Assembly (NCBI GenBank): GCA_010027395.1
Contig: RGVD01000043.1
Span: 1-14,325 of the forward strand
Source: Bacteroidota bacterium
Lineage (GTDB): Bacteria > Bacteroidota > Bacteroidia > UKL13-3
Direction: 5' to 3'
DNA length: 14,325 bases
The notes beneath the pieces were generated by a model. It was not told the origin of the DNA. It ran no database searches and saw nothing but the letters and a program-made list of their open reading frames with translations. A program made the position numbers and the translations under genes. This document shows positions 7,015-13,960 of the stretch, one piece after another; position 1 is the first letter of the stretch, and each line of letters opens with the position of its first letter.

Positions 7015-8562
7015 GTGAGAAATTTTACATTTACCCTATTTATTTGTATGCAAGCATGTTTGCATGCTGGCAATATTTCAAGCTCTGTTTCTACTATACC
7101 TAGTTTTGGTAATTGTTTGCTTGGTATGTCATCTTCTGCCCAATATTTTATAATTAATGCCAATGGATTAACTGCCTCAGTTGTTGTGGATGTGCCTGAT
7201 GGTTTTGAAATATCAAGTTTTTCTAATAAGAATTTTGGCTCTAAACCAATAAACGTTCGAGCGATTGCTAATACAGTAAGTAATATATTAATATATGTGA
7301 GAGCTACACCTAATCAATTGGGTTTAAGGAATGCCAATATCAATTTATCTAGTGTGGGTTCAAATAGCCTTAGCATTTCTGTTAGTTGCAATGGAATAGG
7401 TACCAATATACCCTCCAATATTAGCACTTATTATTCAGGCTTAAATTCCTTATCTGGAGCAAGTCTTAAAACTGCTTTATTCAATAAAATATCATCACAC
7501 ACTGTAATAAGCTATGCCAACCTCTGGCAATATTATGCATCCACCGATGTGTTTTATGATGGTAAATTATGGGATATTTATAGCACAAATTTAAGCCCTC
7601 CTATTGCCAATTATGCTTATCCTTTAATTACGAGTCAATGTGGAAACTACACAGGTAAGGAAGGTGATTGCTATGTGCGTGAGCATAGCTTCCCTCAAAG
7701 TTGGTTTGCGAGTGCTGCTCCAATGGTTAGCGACATGTTTATCATATATCCTACTGATGCCAAAGTGAATAATATTCGAAGCAATGATCCCTATGGTGAG
7801 GTAGCCATTTCCACATCAGCAAGCACCCCAACACAAAATGGATCTAAAAGTGGATTAAATACTTTTGCATTTGGTGGAGGATTTGCAGGTAAAGCATTTG
7901 AACCCATAGATGAATACAAAGGTGACTTGGCTCGAGGTTATTTTTATATGGCCACATGTTATGAAAATTTAATTGCAGGATGGGCGTCCAATAGCAATGC
8001 TTCTGTTTTATTTGATAGTAATTCCTTCCCTGTTTTTAAACCTTGGAAACTTGCTTTGTTAATTAAGTGGCATAACCAAGATCCAATAAGTACAAAAGAG
8101 ATTAATCGAAACAATGCAATTTATGCAGTTCAAAACAACCGAAATCCCTTTATTGATAGTCCCCAATTTGTTCAACGTATTTGGGGAGGATCCTTGCCAT
8201 CAAAACCTATAAACACACCTCAAAATATTACCCAAACACCAACTATCTCAGGTGCTAACATGAGCATTTACCTTAACTGGAAAAGTGCAGATGGCAACAG
8301 ACGAATAGTAGTAGCAAGTGCAAATGGGAAAATTAAATCTGCACCATTAGATGGAACAGAATACAACGCAAGCACTGTATTTGGCCAAGGCGATCAAATA
8401 ATTTCAGGTGATTTTGTAGTATACAATGGTACTGGAAGTTCAGTAACAGTTACTAATTGCAATCCTAATAATACATATTATTTTAAGGTTTATGAATACA
8501 ATGGCTATAAGCAAACTTGTACTTACCTTATTCCCCCTAACAATTCTTGTTCATGTAATTAG
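7015..8562 (+). CDS. Secreted endonuclease I family nuclease with Ig-like and fibronectin-like flanks
   Basis: Extracellular or periplasmic nonspecific nuclease of the endonuclease I (EndA/NucM) family, 515 residues. The start is a GTG at 7015, chosen because it opens a signal peptide (MRNFTFTLFICMQACLHAG); the next in-frame ATG would remove half of it. Residues about 20-125 look like an Ig-like beta-sandwich. The nuclease domain spans about 135-392: REHSFPQSWF with Glu223 and His224, then YPTDAKVNNIRSNDPYG at 245-261, GDLARGYFYMATCYEN, and KWHNQDPISTKEINRNNAIY, all key blocks of the family and seemingly intact. Residues about 398-515 resemble a fibronectin type III-like module common in Bacteroidota (YYFKVYEYNG). 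The protein ends SCSCN without any T9SS tail. Its likely role is degrading extracellular DNA or RNA for nutrients. A near -7 motif (TATATTTA, 6986-6993) lies upstream. Confidence 0.9.
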   Translation: MRNFTFTLFICMQACLHAGNISSSVSTIPSFGNCLLGMSSSAQYFIINANGLTASVVVDVPDGFEISSFSNKNFGSKPINVRAIANTVSNILIYVRATPNQLGLRNANINLSSVGSNSLSISVSCNGIGTNIPSNISTYYSGLNSLSGASLKTALFNKISSHTVISYANLWQYYASTDVFYDGKLWDIYSTNLSPPIANYAYPLITSQCGNYTGKEGDCYVREHSFPQSWFASAAPMVSDMFIIYPTDAKVNNIRSNDPYGEVAISTSASTPTQNGSKSGLNTFAFGGGFAGKAFEPIDEYKGDLARGYFYMATCYENLIAGWASNSNASVLFDSNSFPVFKPWKLALLIKWHNQDPISTKEINRNNAIYAVQNNRNPFIDSPQFVQRIWGGSLPSKPINTPQNITQTPTISGANMSIYLNWKSADGNRRIVVASANGKIKSAPLDGTEYNASTVFGQGDQIISGDFVVYNGTGSSVTVTNCNPNNTYYFKVYEYNGYKQTCTYLIPPNNSCSCN

Positions 8563-8610
8563 TTACACTTTCTTCTTATTTAGATAACTATTATGTAATA
8601 TAAAAATTTG

Positions 8611-8624
8611 TACTTCACGAAGTA
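8611..8624 (+). promoter_or_regulatory. Palindrome in the leader of the DUF2158 gene
   Basis: TACTTC and GAAGTA form a perfect six-base inverted repeat around AC, 15 bases before the ATG at 8639 and directly after AAAATTTG, a partial -7 element. It sits where a transcript would begin, so it could be an operator half-site pair or a small leader hairpin. No regulator can be named. Confidence 0.3.
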
Positions 8625-8638
8625 AAAACAATGAAAAT

Positions 8639-8914
8639 ATGGAAAATTTATTTGAAATAGGCGATACCGTAAGATTGTTTTCTGGCGGACCTTTAATGAC
8701 TGTTAACTTTTATGATGCTGCTACAGGTGCAGTAGAGTGTATTTGGTTTAATGCCTTGGATGATAAAGCTGAGAGCACTTTTAAGGCAGAAGTACTTATG
8801 CATGATGAAGATTCTGAATTTGATTTTGAAGGATTAGAATTTGACGAAGATGATGATGACGAAGATGATGATGACGACTTGATAAAAAACAATTTAATAT
8901 TAAATAATAATTAG
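8639..8914 (+). CDS. DUF2158 family protein with acidic C-terminal tail
   Basis: Small cytoplasmic protein of 91 residues. Residues 1-49 match the DUF2158 (YodC-like) domain: FEIGDTVRLFSGGPLMTV at 5-22, then GAVECIWFN at 30-38 and a short final strand at FKAEVLM. The function of the family is unknown; the fold is a small beta-barrel-like domain. The rest, from about residue 55, is unusually acidic: nearly all Asp and Glu up to residue 80, then LIKNNLILNNN. An ATG at 8631 is out of frame, so 8639 is the start. The gene is followed by a good terminator hairpin and therefore forms its own transcript or the end of one starting further up. The acidic tail may interact with basic partners, which is inference only. 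Confidence 0.85.
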   Translation: MENLFEIGDTVRLFSGGPLMTVNFYDAATGAVECIWFNALDDKAESTFKAEVLMHDEDSEFDFEGLEFDEDDDDEDDDDDLIKNNLILNNN

Positions 8915-8926
8915 ATACTTCATTAG

Positions 8927-8950
8927 GATGTCCAGAGCTTTCTGGACATC
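8927..8950 (+). terminator. Intrinsic terminator after the DUF2158 gene
   Basis: GATGTCCAGA (8927-8936) pairs perfectly with TCTGGACATC (8941-8950) across a GCTT loop, followed by TATTTTGTAT. The ten-base stem with a following T-rich stretch, 13 bases after the stop codon, is a good Rho-independent terminator. Confidence 0.8.
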
Positions 8951-9182
8951 TATTTTGTATCTTGATTTACAAAAATGGAATAACCACTACCATTTGGGTT
9001 AATAGATTGTTTTCTTTTTGAATGAGCAAAAAAATATCATATACATAGAAAGCTAGTATATTTTTAATTGGTTACATTTATGATTGAAAATTGCAGAAAC
9101 TTTTTTCAAATTGTATAAAAATACATAAATATTTTTAATCATTCAGTTTGCAACAAATGGCAATCATTGTATAAATAAATAA
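8951..9182. other. AT-rich spacer with no recognisable gene
   Basis: Together with the terminators on both sides this is the 330-base gap between the DUF2158 gene and the prfB stop. It is strongly AT-rich, has many stop codons in all frames, and I saw no RNA gene, repeat or clear regulatory motif. It lies between the 3' ends of two convergent genes, so promoters are not expected. Confidence 0.6.
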
Positions 9183-9208
9183 TAAAAAAGATCTGAACCC
9201 ATTTTCAG
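9183..9208 (-). terminator. Weak terminator-like hairpin after prfB
   Basis: On the minus strand CTGAA-aatggg-TTCAG is followed by ATCTTTTTTATT, about 40 bases beyond the prfB stop. The T-run is good but the stem has only five base pairs, so this is a tentative call. Confidence 0.35.
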
Positions 9209-9244
9209 TTATTAACTTTTATTTCTTTTAAAGGCTTTAGCACA

Positions 9245-10331
9245 TTAATGGCCTGAAGATTCCATCAAGTAGGCTTTAATAAACATATCCAAATCGCCAT
9301 CCATCACAGCTTGCACATTGCTAGTTTCGGTATCTGTTCTTAGGTCTTTTACCAACTTGTAAGGATGCATAACATAATTGCGAATTTGGCTTCCCCACTC
9401 TATTTTCTTTTTGCCTGCCTCAATCACATCCTTGGCCTCGTTTTGCTTACGCAATTCAAGTTCATACAACTGTGATTTAAGTAATTTCATGGCACGCTCT
9501 TTATTGGCACTCTGTGAGCGTTCCACCTGACAAACAATCACAATACCTGTGGGTTTATGAGTAAGCTGTACTTTGGTTTCCACCTTGTTTACATTTTGCC
9601 CTCCAGCCCCCCCTGAACGAGAGGTTTGGATTTCGATATCGGCATCTTTAATATCAATCTCTATGCTTTCGTCAACAATAGGGTAACAATACACAGAAGC
9701 AAAACTGGTGTGTCTGCGGGCATTGCTGTCAAAAGGAGAGATACGCACCAAACGATGTACACCATTCTCGCCCTTTAGGTAACCATAAGCAAAATCGCCA
9801 TGTACCTCTATCGAGCAAGATTTAATACCTGCCCCATCTCCAGCTTGTTCATCAATTACCTCAGCCTTAAAACCATGCTTGTCCGCATATTGAATATACA
9901 TACGCATCAGCATCTGAGCCCAATCTTGGCTTTCGGTACCACCCGCACCTGAATTGATGTTAAGAATGCAATTTAATTGATCTTCCTCGCCACTTAGCAT
10001 GTTCTTCAACTCTAGTTCTTCAAGTGATTCAACAGCTATAGCATAAGCAGCATCCACCTCTTCCTCTGAGGCTTCATTTGCCTGAAAAAATTCATATAAG
10101 ACAGCCAAATCATCCACCAATCCAAGGGTGTGTTGATAGGCATCGGTCCAAATTTTCTTTTGTTTAATGGATTTTAGCACTTGCTCAGCACGCTTGGGGT
10201 CGTCCCAAAATATGGCAGAGTGCGTTTGTTTCTCTTCTTCAGCTATTAGAATTAATTTGGTATCAACGTCAAAGATACCTCCTCAAGGCTTCAGCTCTTA
10301 GCTTTAGATTTTTTAATTGGTCGTTGGTCAT
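9245..10331 (-). CDS. prfB: Peptide chain release factor 2, with programmed +1 frameshift
   Basis: RF2 ends translation at UGA and UAA. The gene starts at the ATG at 10331 and reads 20 codons to the in-frame UGA at 10269-10271; a +1 shift at CTT TGA C (slip on CTT 10272-10274, resume at GAC 10270) continues to the stop at 9245. The join gives 361 residues, normal for RF2. An AGGAGG lies at 10278-10283, with TAT CTT between it and the UGA, the same spacing as in E. coli prfB. In full-length numbering the stop-recognition tripeptide SPF is at 198-200 (VRISPFDS) and the catalytic GGQ at 243-245 (SGGAGGQNVNK). A caller that ignores the shift would start at 10180 and lose the first 50 residues. 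The frameshift autoregulates RF2: low RF2 makes the ribosome pause at UGA and slip. Confidence 0.96.
10269..10283 (-). promoter_or_regulatory. RF2 programmed frameshift site
   Basis: The minus strand reads AGGAGG TAT CTT TGA followed by C. The purine-rich AGGAGG acts as an internal Shine-Dalgarno sequence that pushes the ribosome forward, CTT is the slippery codon, and UGA is the in-frame stop decoded by RF2 itself. The upstream frame encodes ALRRYL and the downstream frame resumes DVDTK, as in known RF2 proteins. Confidence 0.95.
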
Positions 10332-10342
10332 AATTTAAGTAA

Positions 10343-10350
10343 CAAAGATA
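10343..10350 (-). promoter_or_regulatory. Candidate -7 promoter element for prfB
   Basis: The minus strand reads TATCTTTG, an exact TAnnTTTG match, 11 bases before the prfB ATG at 10331. This would give a leader of only a few bases. A -33 TTG is not evident. Confidence 0.4.
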
Positions 10351-10380
10351 AAATTTTATCGCATTGATGTTAGGCTTTCT

Positions 10381-10388
10381 TATTTTTG
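10381..10388 (+). promoter_or_regulatory. Candidate -7 promoter element for the DUF1223 gene
   Basis: TATTTTTG matches TAnnTTTG exactly and would start a transcript about 60 bases before the ATG at 10453. A TTG at 10364-10366 is only 14 bases upstream, shorter than the usual spacing. It shares the divergent spacer with the prfB promoter. Confidence 0.35.
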
Positions 10389-10452
10389 GAAAAAAATTTG
10401 AATATAAGCAGACTATTGCCAAAAAATTTCATCAAGTATTACCAATTGAATT

Positions 10453-11226
10453 ATGAAAAAGTGTAGACAAATTATTTTCACATTGTTTTTTAGTCAATGT
10501 GCTTTACCATCTTTCGCTCAACAGGCAATTGACACCAACCAATTTCAACCAACTGTTTTGATTGAAAACTTCACATCCGAAGGATGTGGAAGTTGCCCTG
10601 AGGCAGACAAGTTTATGGCTGAACTCATTCATATATCTGATTCAACAAATAACCCTGTTTCTATAGTTGATTTCCATGTAGATATTTGGAACCGCTCGGG
10701 TTGGATAGATCCATTAAGTGACAGTGTTTTTTCGAAAAGACAAAGGACCTATTTGTCGAAGAATAAATTAGAGGCGGTTTACACGCCAATGGCGGTTTGC
10801 AACGGTAATGAGATTTGGCCTGGCATGGCAAAAAAAGAGATTGGTCGTTTTATAAGTAAATCATTAACCAAACCTTCGAAACACTTTATCAGAGTAGCCT
10901 CTCAAATGGTGCCAAATGAAGATAGTTTAACCATAGGTTATGCCTTATGGGGTAATACAGATAGTTGCCTAATAAATGTGGCTTTGGTGCAACAAGACTT
11001 ATTAAACAAAATAACAAGTGGTGAAAATGCCAACAAAACCTTGCACCATCACAATGTGGTTAAGTTCTTCTATACCCGTCCATTAAAGGGAGTAAAGGGT
11101 GAATTTAAAATTGGCATTCCTCATGGCCTAGACCTTACAAAATATAGGATGATAACTTACATACAACAAGAAAATACTTGGGAAGTGCTATGCTCTGACC
11201 AGTTATTCTTCGATGTCAGAAAGTGA
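10453..11226 (+). CDS. Exported DUF1223 thioredoxin-fold protein
   Basis: Protein of 257 residues from the DUF1223 family, which has a thioredoxin-like fold and no settled function. Residues 1-22 are a signal peptide ending SFAQ, so it acts in the envelope or outside. The family blocks are clear: VLIENFTSEGCGSCPEADKF at 35-54 with the CGSC pair Cys45 and Cys48, then VDFHVDIWNRSGWIDPLSD at 72-90 and YTPMAVCNGNEIWPG near 110-124. The region after about residue 140 is a beta-rich C-terminal domain. The CxxC suggests redox activity or metal binding, but that is inference. Its last 24 bases overlap the 3' end of the M1 peptidase gene on the other strand, and the prfB gene is divergent upstream. 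Confidence 0.87.
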   Translation: MKKCRQIIFTLFFSQCALPSFAQQAIDTNQFQPTVLIENFTSEGCGSCPEADKFMAELIHISDSTNNPVSIVDFHVDIWNRSGWIDPLSDSVFSKRQRTYLSKNKLEAVYTPMAVCNGNEIWPGMAKKEIGRFISKSLTKPSKHFIRVASQMVPNEDSLTIGYALWGNTDSCLINVALVQQDLLNKITSGENANKTLHHHNVVKFFYTRPLKGVKGEFKIGIPHGLDLTKYRMITYIQQENTWEVLCSDQLFFDVRK

Positions 11227-13692
11227 TTTTAGTTTAGTTTCAAGCTTATCTAGTTGATTCAAAATGTCTGTATAGGCTTGGGCTTTAGCAGAATTTAGCT
11301 CTTTGCTTTTGTCCAATTCTTTTACATTTTCTTTATAACGCTGTCTTAAATCATTCAAGATATTTTTAACAGCAAATTGGTTATAGCCTATATTACCTTT
11401 ACCCACATAATCAATAATGTGATCAATACCTTCAGACACGATGGCATCATTGCTTGCCTTTAAATATTTGCCATAAGCGCTTAAAATTGTAAAACCATAA
11501 TAGCCATTTTTGCCAATTTGATTTTTGAAATAAGCATTCTTATTATCCTTTGCCACCATGGTATAGATAGATGCTATATTGGCTTGAAGCATGCCGCTCT
11601 TGGCATTCTCATTGTCTTTACAAAAACGCAAAGCTGCTTCCTCATCCACATCAACCAATTGAGATAAGGCTGAAGAAACCACACTGTAAGCTGAATCATT
11701 CAAGGCATTTAATATTTGAGCTTTAAATTTTATTTTATCAATATCAGCCAAAGTATTGATAGCGCCTGACCTTATGATAGCCTCATCTTTATAATTTACT
11801 AAACTCAAAATTTGCGCTTCAAATTGTTCTTTAATGCTCAGTTTCTGTTTTGACAATAGATTTAATCCAAGCTCTTTTACACCATAAAATGGATGGTTTA
11901 AACAGTATGAAACGGCATCGATGAGTTGCACAGAATCGAGTCTACCAATGTTGATAATGGCTGCAACAGCTTGCTTCTTATCAATAAAATTATCTGCATG
12001 TTGTAACTGAAAAAGGTATTCAGCATCTGTTTTGTTATCTCTTAAAATACCTAATAATACTTTTTCTGCATCTAGATTGGTTAAGCTAATTTTTTGTGAA
12101 TATGAAAAATCAAACGTGTCAACTTTATGGCTAATAACAACACTTTCGCGATTGGCTTTACTGCCTGTATACACATCCAGCGCAAGCGGTATGGTATATA
12201 AACCAAGGGTAGAATCTTGACTTTGTTTCACTATAATTCTTACAGAGGTATTATTGTTGCTATAGCTGTATTTAACATCCAACTGAGGGTGACCTGCTTT
12301 TAAAAACCATTGATTGAAGAACCAGTTCAAGTCACGACCTGATACTTCTTCAAAACACATTCTCAAATCATGAATTTCTGCATTCTTGTAAGCAAACCTT
12401 GTTAAATATAATTGTAATGATTTATAAAAAGCCTCATCACCGACTGTATACCTTAGCATGTGCAATATGCGGCCACCTTTGGCATAACTTACCACATCAA
12501 ACATATCTTCACGTGATTGGTATTTATAGCGAATAGGAATGGTTTTGTGTTTGTTCTTCGACCTAATATAACTCTGCAAATTGGCTTCAAACTCTTTATC
12601 TGCATACATCCTACCATATTTGTGTTCGTGCCAAATGTATTCCCCATAAGTAGCAAAGCTTTCGTTTAATGGCAAATTGCTCCAGCTTTCAGCAGTCACC
12701 AAATCGCCAAACCAATGATGAAACAGTTCATGTGAAACCACGTCTTCATAGGTAGCATCCAAATGCTCGCGTGCATCGTGTTGCAAGGCTTCCATGTGCA
12801 CTACAGCAGAAGTGTTTTCCATAGCACCGCTTACATAATCTCTCACAACTACTTGACAAAATTTATCCCATGGATAATCTACACCCAAGGTTTTACTAAA
12901 AGTTTCCAGCATTTCAGGCGTGTTACCAAAAATCATTTTTGCAAAAGGAGCAAATTCCTTTTCAACATAATAATTTACTTCCATGGTATCTCGCCACTTG
13001 TCTTTAACAACAGCAAATTCGCCAACAGTCATCATAGTTAAATACACAGCATGCGGCTTGTCTTGCTTCCAATAATCAGTATGTGTGCCATTTTTATTTT
13101 GCTTTGAATAAATCAAATCTCCATTACTAAGCGTAACATCATTGGCATCAGCAGTGATAAAAATTTCTTGACTATGCTTTTCGTTTGGCACATCTATGGT
13201 TGGAAACCAGCAACTGTTGCTTTGGGTTTCACCCTGCGTCCATATTTGACGGGGCTTATTAGGAGTTTCGTGATTGGGGTTAATAAAATACAAACCTTTG
13301 GCATCACTAATAGCAGCGCTTCCTTTTTGGCTCACCTCGTTTGGTTTGGCTATGTATTGAATAAATATTTTATACAAATCGTTTCTTGTATAATTTTTAT
13401 CCAATATGATGTGAAGTTTATCAGCAGCATAGGTGTAGGCTAAAGTCATGGTATCCTTTACCGAAAGCAATCCTACCCTTTCTATTTGCATGGATTTAGC
13501 GTCTAAATCAAGCTCCTTAGTAGTATAAAAATGAGGTTTGAAACTAAGAGTAGCTTTGCCCAATAAGTGCTGATTTTTATAATCAAACGAAACTTCTAGA
13601 CGGGTATGAATCAAATCATTCACTTTGGTTTCGCTGGCTTGGTATTGAAGTTCAGGCTCTTTACGTTCGGCCTTCACTTGCACTTCGCCCAA
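11203..13692 (-). CDS. M1 family zinc aminopeptidase, likely lipoprotein with damaged start
   Basis: Zinc metallopeptidase removing N-terminal amino acids from peptides. From the TTG at 13692 the protein has 829 residues: a beta-saddle N-domain to about 220, GAMEN at 289-293 (substrate N-terminus binding), the zinc site HELFH at 321-325 with third ligand Glu344 in LNESF, and catalytic Tyr403 in VSYAKGG. The remainder includes helical, HEAT-like repeats from about 560 on. All catalytic residues are present. The frame stays open upstream to a stop at 13780-13782 and encodes RFITTIFSCNVTKKK, which looks like the end of a lipoprotein signal with Cys at 13741-13743. No in-frame ATG, GTG or TTG precedes it, so the TTG is probably not the native start. 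An ATG at 13783 is one base out of frame and would restore a short leader (MTAKLRFITTIFSC). Confidence 0.9.
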   Translation of the reverse strand: MGEVQVKAERKEPELQYQASETKVNDLIHTRLEVSFDYKNQHLLGKATLSFKPHFYTTKELDLDAKSMQIERVGLLSVKDTMTLAYTYAADKLHIILDKNYTRNDLYKIFIQYIAKPNEVSQKGSAAISDAKGLYFINPNHETPNKPRQIWTQGETQSNSCWFPTIDVPNEKHSQEIFITADANDVTLSNGDLIYSKQNKNGTHTDYWKQDKPHAVYLTMMTVGEFAVVKDKWRDTMEVNYYVEKEFAPFAKMIFGNTPEMLETFSKTLGVDYPWDKFCQVVVRDYVSGAMENTSAVVHMEALQHDAREHLDATYEDVVSHELFHHWFGDLVTAESWSNLPLNESFATYGEYIWHEHKYGRMYADKEFEANLQSYIRSKNKHKTIPIRYKYQSREDMFDVVSYAKGGRILHMLRYTVGDEAFYKSLQLYLTRFAYKNAEIHDLRMCFEEVSGRDLNWFFNQWFLKAGHPQLDVKYSYSNNNTSVRIIVKQSQDSTLGLYTIPLALDVYTGSKANRESVVISHKVDTFDFSYSQKISLTNLDAEKVLLGILRDNKTDAEYLFQLQHADNFIDKKQAVAAIINIGRLDSVQLIDAVSYCLNHPFYGVKELGLNLLSKQKLSIKEQFEAQILSLVNYKDEAIIRSGAINTLADIDKIKFKAQILNALNDSAYSVVSSALSQLVDVDEEAALRFCKDNENAKSGMLQANIASIYTMVAKDNKNAYFKNQIGKNGYYGFTILSAYGKYLKASNDAIVSEGIDHIIDYVGKGNIGYNQFAVKNILNDLRQRYKENVKELDKSKELNSAKAQAYTDILNQLDKLETKLKSLSDIEE

Positions 13693-13738
13693 GTTAATAT
13701 TATCGGTTATTTTCGCATCCGGTTTCTTTTTAGTAACA

Positions 13739-13960
13739 TTGCAAGAAAAAATGGTGGTAATGAATCGTAAGTTTGGCGGTCATAAAATACGTCACCAAAC
13801 CAAACGTAGTGGATATCGCCCAACAAAACGCAATCGAGCCTATTATCGATTATGGAAAAAAGGAAAGCCGATTGGATTTACGATGACGTCCTCCTTAAAA
13901 GCAAAAGGCCTTATCCCGAGAGCAAATGGGACACGCCGTGTTTCGAAGAAGTATCGCTAA
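13739..13960 (+). CDS. Possible small basic protein, unrecognised and doubtful
   Basis: An open frame of 73 codons starting ATG at 13739, with other possible starts at 13751 and 13760. The product is extremely basic (one Glu and no Asp), ending KAKGLIPRANGTRRVSKKYR. I do not recognise it. Its start overlaps the disrupted leader of the M1 peptidase on the other strand, and the two other plus frames in the same stretch encode sequence with a more balanced mix of residues. It could be a genuine nucleic-acid-binding protein, or a shadow frame of a frameshifted gene. Confidence 0.25.
   Translation: MQEKMVVMNRKFGGHKIRHQTKRSGYRPTKRNRAYYRLWKKGKPIGFTMTSSLKAKGLIPRANGTRRVSKKYR

Noticed and set aside
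8710..8892. Minus-strand open frame coding a poly-serine protein
   Set aside because: It is the antisense of the GAT/GAC/GAA acidic tail of the DUF2158 gene; repeated ATC/GTC/TTC complements give serine runs. No start signals or family match.
10270..10277. TATCTTTG inside prfB as an internal promoter
   Set aside because: It matches the -7 consensus only because the RF2 frameshift site is TAT CTT TGA; no -33 element lies at the right distance.
12763..13443. Plus-strand open frames of about 90 codons opposite the M1 peptidase
   Set aside because: They are antisense to the conserved catalytic and N-terminal domains of the peptidase and have no recognisable family features.
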